A stretch of DNA of 64,000 bases. It comes from Myoxocephalus aenaeus. Lineage: Eukaryota; Chordata; Actinopteri; Perciformes; Cottidae. The position numbers were made by a program, and so were the translations under genes. The stretch is from the NCBI GenBank assembly GCA_038501785.1, contig JBAMJR010000168.1, forward strand, positions 1,784,001 through 1,848,000, read 5' to 3'. Under the pieces are notes generated by a model, which ran no database searches, was not told the DNA's origin, and saw only the letters and a list, made by a program, of their open reading frames with translations. Below are positions 21,804 to 32,544 of this stretch, piece after piece (position 1 is the first letter of the stretch; each line of letters opens with the position of its first letter).

Positions 21804-23074
21804 ATAATAATAATAATCAGAAGCAGCTATATTATAACGGTATTATATCTAATATGTCGTTCTTCTCTCACGTAACTTGTATCCAAAGCAATCTCCTATA
21901 CTCCACAACCCTTTTCCCGCCACTGGCTCTTTAAATATACGTGCGGCCAACGTGGTGACGTCATCAAGTAAGCAGCCGTTCCAATTCACCGTACTTTTGA
22001 AGTCCGGACTCCAAGTCCAGACTCCAGAAGTTCACAAGTCCGTACTTGTGTACTTGGGTATTGAGAAACGGCCAGAGACTCTCTATTTTCCCCTACAGGT
22101 AGCTCTAAAGGCTGCCAGTTGACACAGCCATAGCTATCCAATTTGCCACACTTTGTTGATGGTCCTGGCAGGTCTTCAGCCACAGCAGAAAACAATCGCT
22201 TTGGTTTTCAAAGCCGTGCCAGGGTATTGTCTCGGTTTAAAAATTCTATCCTGGTCCTCAGTTGTTTTCCTAAAGTGTAATATCCATTGCCTAGTTGTTC
22301 TCCCTCTTCTGTTCTGTCTTGAACAGATTCAGGGTATTCATCAACAGGGCACTTAGCCAGTTCAGTGCACTGCTTGAATGGTGGGTTTAAGCAAATCTGT
22401 CGTATTGCTTCTGCAATGACTCTGACCATGTGCCGCCTATCTGCCGCTGGTGGTCTCTTCCTCTGTGCAAGACACATTCTAAAATTGACATGCATTTTCT
22501 CCCACGGCACAGAAAAGGTAGAGACCCAGGTGCTATTCTGCACAGAAACAGGACTTGAAGTTCCAAGTCTGAGTTACAGGCTTAAGAGTCAAAATGACTT
22601 CATCTTCAGTAGTTATGGTACTGTCACTTTTCTTCGTGTTGTGTAGTGCATCTAAAAAAGAAAAAAAGCACAGATTAGCTACTAAAATAATTCAAGGCTA
22701 GGTAATTAAGAAAACCTATAGATCTTGTCAGTTGATTTTTACATAATTACCAGCATTCATATAATATGGACTACAAAGCCTAATTTATTTTATACAGTTA
22801 TGGAATTCAGAGTTTTGGGATTCTTTTTTAAAATGTTTTGTAATACATTTGTGTATTTAACTGAAATCCTTAAGACTATATAATTTACCGCTTCTCCTGA
22901 AAGCATGTAGTAGTTTCCTGCAATCCACTGGTGGCAGGAGTGATCTCAAATAGTCTTCCGTTACGAATTCCATGTCGTCAGCCGTCCTCACACCCATGTT
23001 TGACAAGTGTAATAGAATCCTCTCCAGTGACTCATTTTCCAGGTATGAGAGGACACTTTTAATGGTGCCTTCCA

Positions 23075-25734
23075 TCATGCTTCACCGGAAAAAACTGGAT
23101 GAAAAAAAAAATGAAGTGCAATCACGTCAAGTTCAAACAGCTTGAACAGTTGAAGTGGGTAATAGTCAGCAAGGGTATCCAAACTAACACAAACATAATG
23201 AGTGTGTTTGTCACGCTGCAGGATGTCAGAGGCTCGCACTGACTGAGATTTTTCGCAAACCAAATAAACCTTCTCCTGACTGACCAGAAGCAGAACAATC
23301 CTACCCAGCTCATAACCTCTGTCATTAACCTTGAGAAGTACAACCATTCCTTTCCGGTATGTAGTACCCTGGTAAATGACAGAACCAGATTCTACTGTAT
23401 TTTGTTTCCTAACACCTCTTAGTCTAACAGCATGTTGAATGGCATCATTGTACATTTGATCATCAAATTCATTGGCTTGGCCTACTTGGAGAATAGCTGG
23501 GAACAAGCTCCCTGAGTGTAAATTGGCTTGTAGCAATTGGTGCCTTTCTGCCAATGTGCTACTGAGGTTTTTGAAATTATGGAGCTTACGTGCGCATTGT
23601 TTAAAATACGTGTGCTTACTTTCAAAGCGAAGAGTCCAGAGGCGAATGAGTGGGCCAAATTGTATTATAAGGCCTGGGTAGTGGAGGAGGAAGTGGTGCT
23701 TTGGCTTTAATGGTTTGTCTGAAAAAACTGTTGCTCTACGCTCCAAATATTCCTCAATAAGTAATTTCAGATAGGCTACCTGGTTGGTATGGATCTTGGG
23801 AGCACAGACAAGTTCTACGATCTCCCTTAGCTTAAGGCACAACTGCCAAACTTGGTCTTCAAGTGGATTCTTGATACGTGTACCTACGAGTACCGGGAGA
23901 AGACGCAGTAAGCACCAGTTCTGTGCTGCACTTCCTCCTAACTTCTCTATATCAGCTCTAACCACACAAGGTCGGTTATTAGCATCACTACCTCTTAACT
24001 TTAGTTGAGAGATCCTTCTATTCAACTGTACAAATGTGAAGTGTTTCCCAATAGCCACAAGATGATTCAGATACAACTTGAGATCTACAGACACGATCCC
24101 CTCGAAGAGATCATGACCTAGACATGGCGGAAGTCCAGGTTGGCAGATATGGAAATGCTCCAAAGAATTGAAAACAGAGTCAAATTTGACACCATCTAAA
24201 AAAATTTCAGATCCCATAGACAACTTTTCCAAACTGTTCCTGTAGTTTTCTGCTGTCCTTGCTGGCCCTAGATTTTTAGGTTCTTTTGCAAATCTGCCTC
24301 TGGTTATACGGCAGTATCTGCAAAAGTTAATGCTCTTGCTGAAATTCTCCGTGAAGCCCCCAATGCAATGTGAACCCAAGTTGTCACCTGCAATTGCAAT
24401 TACTACCACCTTCAAAGTCTCACCTCTCCAAGGTAATGCCAGATTGCTCAATGTCTTTTAAGTCTTTTAGAAGGGAGGAAAACACTTCTCTTGTCCAAAA
24501 AACATGAAATCAGACTCCCTGCTAAGCATGACTAACTGCATGGGGTCAATGGATGACCTATTATAAGGCAATATCTCACCCAGTGTCATGTACACTGCCA
24601 GTAGCTTGTGTTTTTTTTTGCCAGATCCAAGAGGATTCACAACTTCAAAGGCATAATGGTACAAGATAACTGATATTGAGGAAGAAAACTCTTTTAAAAG
24701 GGAGTTTTCTTTGGAAATCTTACCGTCCCTCACATCCTCAAGAACATTTGGATCTTCTGGTAAATGCATCTTTGACACATTGTATTGCTCCCTCACCGAT
24801 GGCAGGTTGAAAGGGCTTTAAGAGTGTTTTTCACTGGGACATACTGGCAAAACTGCTCTTTACCGGAAGCATCAAAACCAAGCTGAACCTGTATCGGCTC
24901 AATATAACAGAAGTTTTTCTTAAAATGTGTCTTCCGGGTTGTATCTGATTGGAACAAGCCCTCATTATACATTTTCAATACGTTCTCCTTTGACAGGCCA
25001 TCAATGATATTACAAATCCTTTCATCAGGAATGTCAAGCTTTGACAGTTCTTTGCGGAGTCTAACGAACAATTGTGACATTGCATTTGTGCATAGTTCTT
25101 GAAACTCTTCTATCAAAGTGGATATTATGGAAGCAGGTAAAAGCATCTTTGCTTGCATTCTCAAGTAAAAAAGGGCCAAATTTGTAAGGAAAACCTCTCG
25201 ATCTTTCTCAACATCACCTAAAGAATCACCAACCTCTGGGAATTCTAGAGTGTCTGTTATGTCATCATTTGCCATATCAACAGCATCATCATGCATATCT
25301 TCATCATCATTATCCACACCTCCATCTCTACAAGCTACCAAGTCCTTTGCATGTTTCCTGCTAATGTGTGAGGTGAATGAAGATTTCACACTGAAGAGCT
25401 TCTGACAAGCGGTGAATGGGCAGACAATCTTTTTCCCCCATCCCTAATATGCAACTTTAAATGCTCAGAGACTTAAAAAATGTGCAGATTCAAAATTACA
25501 TTCCTCAACCTGACAATTCAAAGTCAAACACTTATGAGGTGTAGCTGGTTTAGGTTTTGTGTGGTTTCGGTACATGTGCGTCTGTAATGCACAAAATGTC
25601 TTGAAATTACAAGGACACTCGCAAATCCCACATGGAAACCTGAAGTTTGCGTGGTGTCTGTGCACTTTAACATGCTTTATATATCTAGGGATTGAGTCGG
25701 CAGAGAAACAACATTGTTTGCACTTGAAAAACAT
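23075..25734 (-). pseudogene. C2H2 zinc-finger plus DDE-like (CMC-type?) protein, single exon
   Basis: Four C2H2-type fingers at the N-terminus (CKQCCFSADSIPRYIKHVKV with HRHH; CGICECPCNFKTFCALQTHM; a third and a fourth across a frame break near 25480). An acidic linker follows (DNDDEDMHDDAVDMANDD), then a helical region (25389-24793), then YAFEVVNPLGSGKKKHK and YMTLGEILPYNRSS. The last frame (24451-23075, 458 residues) has GDNLGSHCIGGF (D about residue 23), CRYC (44-47), GHDLFEGIV (D114), PKHHFLLHYP and RFESKHTYFK (E277). D, CX2C, D and E in this order recalls the CACTA/Mirage/Chapaev fold, but that is my inference. Frame breaks near 25480, 24815, 24475 and 24425. Close relatives are multi-copy in fish. 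Next gene (SAM) follows with a 4-bp overlap. Confidence 0.7.
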
Positions 25735-25921
25735 ATTTTACGCATACTAATTTACAGCTGTATAATTTAATGATTGTGTGGTTCTTTGATGCAGCTTCTC
25801 AGCCGTACAGAAGAGCCAAATGGTGCAAAAAAGAACCTGTGACTTAAAATTGGAGAGCCAAAAGTTAAGTCATGCATCCACGTGTTGCGAATGAGACCAG
25901 ACCCTTGTCTGCTAAAGTTAA

Positions 25922-26129
25922 CCTTCCTGTCGTGTTTGTTTCCACGCCCCTTACTTTAGTTTTCCCGGTCAAATAAAGTGAGAAGATAAGCATTGTTTAG
26001 TCTGGAAGGTGTGCTTCACGTGGGGGGATGGGATAAGAGCAGGATAGAGATGGTTCCCATAACAAACACCTGATTTTTTTGTTTGAAGTTTGAAATGTGT
26101 ACAACTTTATATATAGGGCTGTGAGCAGG

Positions 26130-26162
<33 letters not shown>

Positions 26163-26367
26163 CGAACACGACAGGAGGGTTGAGCTCCTGGTGCTGTCTT
26201 ACCTTGTGTTCTGTCTTAGCCTGCTTCAGTGTTATCCGTGACACCACATGATGCCACACTGTAGCTAGCAAGAGAGAAAAGAGTAAAATCTTCTCCAAAA
26301 TGGAGCCTTATAAGGTGAATTTAAGAAATTAGGTAAAATTGAGAAAAAGGCCTAAGACCCTGAAGGG
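25922..26367. mobile_element. piggyBac-type MITE
   Basis: TTAA on both sides (25918-25921, 26368-26371); left end CCTTCCTGTCGTGTTTG, right end (reversed) CCCTTCAGGGTC. The word CGTGTT recurs inverted at 26164-26169. A (GT)n tract lies at 26137-26161. No coding region. Confidence 0.6.
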
Positions 26368-26371
26368 TTAA

Positions 26372-26699
26372 CTAACGAGCACACGGCGACACGCACACGG
26401 CGACCGTGTCACACATAAACAATTAAAATTCATTCACAATTTACACTAAACTCATGCCATGTATCAACTATATGAAGCCAAATGATTTATATCACAATTT
26501 ATAGTGCAAATACTATATTTTGGTAATATTAGTAACACTGGCGTTAGCTTACTAGTGCAGGAACGTGTCTCCCTACTTCCCTCTTAAGTCACGTAGCGTT
26601 ACACGGTAACTTTACTTGAGAAGACTGTGCTGTCTGTAATTAATTTACATTTGCAAAATACTGGCAAAAAAGAAATTTGAAGGAATAATAATGAGCTTC
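26372..26699. other. No gene recognised
   Basis: Short imperfect repeats of CACACGGCGAC at 26388-26410, otherwise AT-rich unique-looking DNA before the LINE. Confidence 0.5.
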
Positions 26700-26707
26700 C
26701 TTACCTT

Positions 26708-27650
26708 CCAACCACTGCTACTGAGTGAGAAGCTGCGGGTGGTGGGGGTAGACTCGTCCACCATCTCCTGGATCACTGACTACCTCACAGGTAGACCACA
26801 GTTTGTCAGAATGGGCCGTGTGCTGTCTGAAACGGTGGTCAGTGATGTTGGAGCCCCACAGGGAACTGTTCTGTCTCCCTTCCTGTTCACCCTGTACACC
26901 ACCGACTTCCAGTACAACACGGAGTCATGCCATCTGCAGAAGTACTCTGATGACTCTGCGGTGGTCAGGTGTATTAGGGATGGACGGGAGGAGGAGTACA
27001 GGGCAGTGGTGAGTGACTTTGTGGAGTGGGCCGGTGAGAATCACCTGCTGCTGAACGTGACCAAGACCAGAGAGATGGTGGTGGACTTCAGGAGGAAGGC
27101 GACTGCTCATAGACCTCTGAGTGTTCTTGGAGAGGACGTGGACATGGTGGAGGAGTACAGGTACCTGGGTGTTTCCATCGACAGCCGACTGAACTGGAAG
27201 AACAACATCAACGCTGTGTACAAGAAGGGGATGAGTCGACTCTTTTTCCTGAGGAAGCTTCGATCCTTTAATGTGTGCAGCAAGATGCTGGAGATGTTCT
27301 ACCAGTCGGTTGTGGCCAGCGCCCTGTACTTCTCCATCGTCTGCTGGGGGAGCAGCATTGGAGCCGGTGACACCAACAGACTTAACAAGATAGTTAAGAA
27401 AGCCGGCTCCATCATTGGCTGCAGGCAGGAGTCTCTGGAACAGGTGGTGGAGAGGAGGACGCTGAAGAAACTTTTGTCCATATTGGACAACCCGGACCAC
27501 CCTCTCCACCACCTACTGCAGGGTCAGCGGAGCTCTTTCTCGAGGAGATTCCTCACGCTCCGCTGCAACAAGGACAGATACAGGAGAACATTCCTGCCAA
27601 CGGCATTACGGCTTTATAATAAATCACCGCTTGCCAGATCCTCTGACTAA
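26708..27650 (+). pseudogene. L2-type LINE reverse transcriptase, partial ORF2
   Basis: About 313 residues open. GAPQGTVLSPFLFTLYTTDF is RT motif with the P-Q-G turn; YSDDSAVV is the catalytic pair in Y-x-D-D form; LLLNVTKTREMVVDFRR follows; EYRYLGVSIDSRLNWKNNI is the thumb-adjacent motif; the C-terminus holds ILDNPDHP and RCNKDRYRRTFLPTALR. The endonuclease and fingers are lost by truncation at about 26708, so it cannot act alone. Reverse transcriptase would copy LINE RNA at the nicked target. No internal stops, which suggests a fairly recent insertion. The clade (L2 rather than CR1 or Rex) is inferred from the tail and motif style. Confidence 0.85.
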
Positions 27651-27858
27651 CAACATGTATATATATATTTTTGCACAATCGAAGCTATTTCTATTTTATT
27701 CTATTTTATTATTATTATTTTTATTATTATTGTATATATCTTTTATCTTTCGTCCTGCTGTTTTTGTTTATTTTGTTGTAAGTTGCTGCTACCCCGACAC
27801 CAAATTTCCCCTTGGGGATTAATAAAGTATATATTCATTCATTCATTCATTCATTCAT
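26708..27858 (+). mobile_element. L2-type LINE, 5'-truncated, with (ATTC)n tail
   Basis: A continuous reading frame to 27647 covers the RT core to the C-terminus. A 3' untranslated region contains ttggggattaataaag, then (ATTC) repeated about six times (27833-27857), the usual fish L2 3' end. Truncated at the 5' end, as target-primed insertion often leaves. A related fragment is at 9406-9610. Confidence 0.9.
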
Positions 27859-28261
27859 GCTGTTGCTGAAGTTGACGTGTATACTGGTCAAGATGTTGCA
27901 GGCATCTTGGTACAAGATACGTTAGCTCTTACTACCAAATTGTGTTGAGGGAAGTAACGCTGAGTAGTTACTGTCATCCTTTGTGTAACGCAACGGAGGG
28001 TATATCATTCCGTTTTCCCCTCTGTCTGCGTGATAGCAAAAGGTGTTAAAAATAAAACAGTTTATGGTTTATTGCTGAAAAGGGGAAAACCGCTCAAAAT
28101 TACTGTATTGTGATTCACAGCAACATTTATTTACAGTAAGATTCACCCGGGAATGAATTTTGACCATGATGCATTGCAGATCTACAGCAACATGCTGTAT
28201 AGGAGTTCTACAGTAAGAATATGGCCAGTATACAGTAATATTACTGTGAAAACTACAGAAA
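27859..28261. other. No gene recognised; TACAGTA-rich DNA
   Basis: Words of the type TTTACAGTAA recur (28130, 28210, 28235, 28262), similar to 11230-11410 and 12590-12640, suggesting a shared degraded repeat. No coding signal. Confidence 0.45.
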
Positions 28262-28600
28262 CTTGTTACAGTGTATAATCCTGACTTCACGAAGTAGGGC
28301 TTTGTAAACGGAGGTAACAAGGCGGAGCCCTGAGCCCAGAGTGTGTGGGCTAACGCTAGCCTCACTAGCTAACGCAGCACTGAAGGCTTCACAGCTAAAG
28401 CAATATCTAAAGACCAAACATCCAACGCTCGTGAGAAGGCCGGTGGGATTTTTCCAGATAAAGGACGAGCTCCAGATGCAGAAAAGGTCTGTCTGTCACT
28501 GACGGGCCACTCCAAATGTGCTGTGAAAGCCAGCTGTCACAGATATGAAGAGCAACTTCTGGTTCTGCAAACATGAAGACTACTGAAGCATATCATTCAC
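28262..28600 (+). mobile_element. hAT 5' coding fragment (same family as 63524-64000)
   Basis: Matches 63822-63955 closely (CTGACTTCACGAAGTAG, CTAACGCAGCACTGAAGG). The frame gives KASQLKQYLKTKHPTLVRRP, a BED-finger-like end, and FFQIKDELQMQKR. It stops where the Gypsy LTR begins (28613). Confidence 0.65.
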
Positions 28601-28612
28601 ATCATAAGGCTA

Positions 28613-28949
28613 TGTGGGGGCGGGGTTGCGCTCAGCTGCAGAGGGAATTGAGCGAGGGTGTGGTTCAAGGGAACAGGTGTAGTGATGAGGTAATGAGCCG
28701 CAGCTGGGGGCAATTGTGTGCATGTGTGTCTTCCCGTTAAACAGGAGTAGCGTCTGTGGAACGGGAGAGCGGTGAGCCGAGGACGTAGTGCTGGAGCGAG
28801 GGACGACTGAGCAGGAACCAGCAGAGGTGTGCTCAGGGGCGAGGCCGAGAGCACACAGAGACAATAAAGCCTGTTGCTTACCCCAAACCCAGAGTGTGTT
28901 GCCTTGTGTGCCGCCCTAAAAACCCACGGGGTAACGCAGAGCCGTTACA
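28613..28949 (+). repeat. 5' LTR (337 bp)
   Basis: TGTGGGGGCG...GCCGTTACA, followed after one base by a primer-binding site. ACAATAAAGCC near 28861 is a likely polyadenylation signal. Confidence 0.85.
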
Positions 28950-28950
28950 G

Positions 28951-28968
28951 TGGAGCCCAACGTGGGGC
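28951..28968 (+). other. Primer-binding site
   Basis: TGGAGCCCAACGTGGGGC, one base after the LTR and 8 bases before the gag start; one base different from the site at 4947-4964. Confidence 0.85.
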
Positions 28969-28975
28969 AGAGGTG

Positions 28976-29842
28976 ATGGATCGCACAGAGCAACAACCTG
29001 AGGCGCCGACCCAGCCCATCGTGGCGCTGGGGCAGATGTTGGCAGGGATCGCGGCCATGCAGCAGGAGCAGGCGGAGACCAACCGGCGGTTCCTGGGGGC
29101 TCTCCAGGAGACTGCCGAGAGGCAGACCTTCGCCCTGGAACAGATCACCGCACGGGCAGCGGCAGTTGCGCTGACGCCGGCCCCCTCTCCGGGGCCCCCT
29201 CCACTGGCAGGGGTGGCCCTACACAGGATGTTTGCCGTGGACGACGCGCAGTCATACCTGGACTCCTTCGAGGCAACAGCGGGGGCGTGTGGCTGGCCGG
29301 TGGGCGAGTGGGCGGTCCGGCTCCTGCCTCTTCTGGCCGGGGAGGCGCAGACAGCGGCTCTGGGGCTGCCTCCCGCATCCAGGCAGGTGTATGCGGATGT
29401 GCGCAAGGCCGTAATAGATCGGCTCGGCCTGTCTCCAGAGGACCACCGGCGGAGGTTCCGGGATGCAACGCTCGGGGCCGAGGACCGGCCATTCGCTTTT
29501 GCCCAGCGGCTGAGGGACGCCGCAAACAGATGGCTACAACCCGGGGCGGCGGGAGGGGCGCACGAAGTGGTGGAGAAGGTGATCCTTGAGCAGTTCGTGG
29601 GCGGACTGCCGGCCCGAACATCGGCGTGGGTCCGCTGCCATCACCTTGGCGGAGGATCACCTGGCTGTGCATCCTCCCGGGCCGGGGGGCAGCGGCCGAC
29701 ACCCGCGGAGGAGACCACCTCCGCAGGCCCCGGCGCGACTCTCGCCGGCTCCTTGGCCGGCACCCCTCCCTCGGGTCCCCGATCCGCCGATCACGGCCAG
29801 CACCGGCACCCTTCCCGACCTACAGAGGGGTGCTCGACCTGA
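28976..29842 (+). pseudogene. gag with SCAN-like capsid domain
   Basis: Starts MDRTEQQPEAPTQP, then a coiled-coil-like stretch (QEQAETNRRFLGALQETAER), then a capsid region with AQSYLDSFEATAGACGWPVG, LLPLLAGEAQTAALGLP and DVRKAVIDRLGLSPEDHRRR. This order of helices is SCAN-like; the SCAN domain of vertebrate zinc-finger proteins is reported to derive from Gmr1-like gag. A frame change near 29645 switches the reading to TLAEDHLAVHPPGPGG in another frame. The zinc knuckle is absent. Confidence 0.8.
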
Positions 29843-29879
29843 TAAGGAAAACTGGGAGGAAGGTCCGAGCACCAGTAAA

Positions 29880-30821
29880 AGTGAGATCCAGTACGTCCTG
29901 GACCTGAGAGCAAAACTCCACACACTGGGTCGGATGTCACGTGAGAAATTGCTCCAGGCCCAGGAGCGTCAAAAACGGCTGTACGACAGAGGAGCCAGGC
30001 TGAGACAATTCACACCGGGAGAAAAGGTACTTGTATTGCTTCCTTCTTCCAGCTCTAAACTCCTCGCCAAGTGGCAAGGACCCTTTGTGGTCACACGGCG
30101 AGTGGGGGATGTGGACTATGAGGTGGGGCGGAGCTACACAGATCTACCACCTCAACCTCCTGAAAGCATGGAGAGAGGCGGAGTCTGTTTCTCTGGTGTC
30201 TGCGGTTTCTGAGAGAGAGGAGCTGGGGCCTGAGGTCCCAAAATCTACCAATCCGGCCTCGCTCCTTTGTGAAGACCATCTCTCCGGGTCCCAGAGAACA
30301 GACATTGCCCAGTTGCAAGATCAGTTTGCTGACGTGTTCTCTCTCCTGCCAGGACGCACAAACCTCATCATGCACCAAATTGAGACTCCTCCGGGCGTGA
30401 CGGTGCGGTTACGACCCTACAGGTTACCTGAATACAAAAGAAAAGTGGTTCAGAGGGAATTGGCTGCAATGTTGGAGATGGGGGTAATAGAAGAGTCCAA
30501 CAGTGCCTGGTGTAGCCCCATCGTTCTTGTTGTCAAGAAGGATGGGTCCATACGGTTCTGCATGGACTATCGCAGGGTGAATGAGGTGTCCCGTTTTGAT
30601 GCGTACCCAATGCCCCGGGTCGACGAGCTCCTGGACCGACTGGGCACTGCACGTTTCTTCACGACGCTGGATTTGACCAAGGGCTACTGGCAGATTCCTC
30701 TGTCGCCAGAGTCCAAGGAAAAGACGGCCTTCTCCACTCCGTTTGGGTTATACCAATTTACCACACTTCCCTTCGGGTTGTTCGGTGCCCCCGCCACCTT
30801 TCAACGCCTCATGGACAGAGC
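29880..30821 (+). pseudogene. Integrase C-terminus followed by reverse transcriptase
   Basis: First part: LLQAQERQKRLYDRGARLRQ and FTPGEKVLVLLPSSSSKLLA, then KWQGPFVVTRRVGDVDYEV, the integrase C-terminal module. After a frame change near 30125 the next frame reads TQIYHLNLLKAW and, about 40 residues on, QFADVFSLLPGRTNLIMHQI, the RT lead-in. RT motifs: RLRPYRLPEYKRKVV, FCMDYRRVNEV, FFTTLDLTKGYWQIPL (first catalytic D) and LPFGLFGAPATFQRLMDR. The Y-x-D-D motif is not reached because IS630-like DNA begins near 30821. RNase H absent. Confidence 0.85.
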
Positions 30822-31904
30822 GACTGTGGTTGACCATGTTGTCAACCATAGGATGACCATGAGGGAGGCTGGGCAACGGGTTCAACCAAATCTGAGCTGC
30901 TATACTGTTGCAGGTATCATCCGGATATTTCAAAATGAGAACCGGTAAGTAACTGTAAGTGCTGTAGACTTACTGGTACAGTAATATGTACTGTACTTTC
31001 ATAATGAGAAGGATCTATCACAAACCATTTACGTAAATGTTTTTACAGAACTGCAAGAAAAACAATATCTGGTGGAAGAGGTCGACTGTTCACCCCAGAG
31101 CAGGAGACCCACATTGTAAATATGGTCATTGCAAATAACTGCATCAGACTCCGAGAACTGCAGGCCCACATACTAGCAGACAACACCATATTCCAAAACG
31201 TCAACAGAGTCTCGTCTACTGAAACGCAATAGGATTAGGATGAAGCAGCTGTACAGAGTCCCTTTTGAAAGAAACACAGACCGTGTAAAACAACTGAGGT
31301 ATGAATATGTGCAGGTAAGCTCTACTACCCTATCATTGGTACTGGATCTGGAAGTGTATGGTGCTACATCATATTGACTGATCCCTGTCTTTTCGTACTG
31401 TGCTACATTGTTTTGTCTTGTCTCTTTCAGAGAGTCATGGAGCTAGATGCAGATGCAGTAAATCATGAGCTAATATATGTGGACGAGGCAGGTTTCAACC
31501 TCGCAAAAACAAATATCATCGGACAACGTGCCATCATCAACGTCCCGGGACAACGTGGTGGCAACATAACAATGTGTGCGGCTGTTAGTCAAAACGGCGT
31601 CCTTCACCATCATGCGATCCTAGGCCCATACAACACTGCACACATTATCACTTTTCTGGACACCCTCCACAATAGACTAATTCCCAATGACCAGGGGCCA
31701 GAGCAGCTCAGGTACGTTATCATCTGGGACAATTGTTGTTTCCACCGGGCTGCTCTGGTCTGCAATTGGTTCACAGGTCACCCACTTTTCATGGCACTCA
31801 ATCTCTCCCCATACTCTCCGTTCTTGAATCCTATTGAGGAGTTCTTCTCTGCATGGCGTTGGAAGGTGTATGATTACTCACAAAGAAGGCGAGATTTTGC
31901 CTAA
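30822..31904 (+). pseudogene. IS630/Tc1-like DD35E transposase, three exons
   Basis: Exon 1 (to 30944) encodes MTMREAGQRVQPNLS, a helix-turn-helix, and ends at a GTAAGT donor. Exon 2 (31049-31314) encodes ISGGRGRLFTPEQETHIVN and, after a small deletion that shifts frame near 31213, MKQLYRVPFERN. Exon 3 (31431-31904) holds the catalytic core: IYVDEAGFNL, VPGQRGGNITMCAAVS, VIIWDNCCFHRA and LSPYSPFLNPIEEFFSAW. I count 35 residues between the second D and the E (DD35E). The end diverges after WKVYD. Spliceosomal introns sit at the same places as in the minus-strand relative. Truncated at the left inside the Gypsy RT; no terminal repeats seen. Confidence 0.8.
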
Positions 31905-32544
31905 TTTTTTTTCTGCTCTTTTTTTTTTCTAACACAAATGTTATTGTTTTCTTCTACTGCGCTTTTGTTTGTTGTTTGAGTGTTAGGAACAAAAATTAAA
32001 CTTTTCTTATTTGTACGCATTTGGATACCTGTATGTGTGTTTACTACACAGAAAAGCAAAAGCCACAAGTGTTTTTCATTTATACTATCAGTTGGTGCTT
32101 CGTGTGCTTATTCAAATGATGGTTTGTGTGTACTGTATTGACGCAAAAACAAATGTTTTTCAAAGAGTTTGAAGAGTTTTGCAAGAATTGTTTGCTTTTG
32201 TAAGAGATATATATTTGCTGGTTTGGTGTAAGGTTTTGGGGTTAGTGTGTAGAGTTTTGCAAAAATAGCCTATAGTTTCAAAGATAGTGCCTAAGCAATC
32301 AGAAAAAACTAATACGCCTGACTTGAGCCTTTAAATGAGTTATTGTATTAGCTTAATTTGTTCCATGACTTGTTGTCTGTGCAGGTTTACAGACACATGA
32401 TCAATACATGTCTTTGTGATGATCACATTGTATCATGTCATTTATTTGACAAGGTTTCTGCTTAACTGTAGGTAAATTTGATTTAGTTATTGAATACAAG
32501 TCAAACCAAGAGGGAGATCAATTAGTTAATAAACCAATACAGTG
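31905..32544. other. Spacer between the two IS630-like copies
   Basis: AT-rich with words such as agagttttgca and gaagagttttgcaag, which also occur upstream of the second copy (35765-35790), so it may be element flanking DNA. No coding signal. Confidence 0.45.

Larger units (their letters stand above)
18844..22073. mobile_element. PIF/Harbinger element with both genes
   Basis: Ends GGCCGTTTCTCAATA (18844) and TATTGAGAAACGGCC (to 22073) with further similarity inward (GTACTTGTGAACTTCTG against CAGAAGTTCACAAGT). Inside are a plus-strand MYB/MADF-like gene and a convergent minus-strand DDE transposase, the standard Harbinger pair. The insertion is inside a SAM-gene exon; only a 2-bp repeat (ct on the minus strand), not the usual 3 bp, is evident at the ends. 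(AT)n runs at 21700-21800 and (GT)n at 20861-20884. Confidence 0.9.
17076..23078 (-). pseudogene. SAM-domain gene (SAMD3-like family), multi-exon, split by Harbinger
   Basis: Minus-strand exons by eye: 23078-22889 (SAM domain, EGTIKSVLSYLENESLERIL to LLPPVDCRKLLHAFR), 22640-18362 interrupted by Harbinger 18844-22073, 18260-18191, 17737-17563, 17236-17076. GT/AG borders are visible at each intron. The large exon has WVSTFSVPWEKM, RRHMVRVIAEAIRQIC and GYYTLGKQLRTRIEFLN before the insertion and a helical block after it; later exons give TPRLIMLG, SIEGRVVFQLRG and SLNPHVASFIRDFI, ending at TGA 17076-17078. Frame breaks near 22560 and 22215, a TGA near 18765 and a hairpin (18691-18745) inside the coding exon show decay. 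This layout resembles multi-copy fish proteins annotated as sterile alpha motif domain-containing protein 3-like. Biochemical role unknown. It starts where the upstream gene ends (4-bp overlap). Confidence 0.75.
28613..30821 (+). mobile_element. Gmr1-like Gypsy element (integrase upstream of RT), internally deleted
   Basis: LTR 28613-28949, primer-binding site 28951-28968, gag from 28976, integrase C-terminal domain near 29880-30165, then RT 30290-30821. The zinc knuckle, protease and integrase core between gag and the integrase tail are missing. RT is cut by IS630-like sequence at about 30821. Integrase ahead of RT is the Copia-like order that defines the Gmr1-like group of Gypsy elements. 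Solo LTRs of this family occur at 8983, 42404-42701 and 53536-53784. Confidence 0.85.

Noticed and set aside
17076..23078. A functional host SAMD3 gene
   Set aside because: Frame breaks, a coding hairpin, a stop and a Harbinger insertion in an exon; the neighbour gene is also multi-copy in character.
26925..27512. A 195-residue minus-strand frame
   Set aside because: Antisense of the LINE reverse transcriptase frame; no independent motif.
28945..29702. Long minus-strand frames opposite gag
   Set aside because: Shadows of GC-rich gag coding sequence without recognisable domains.
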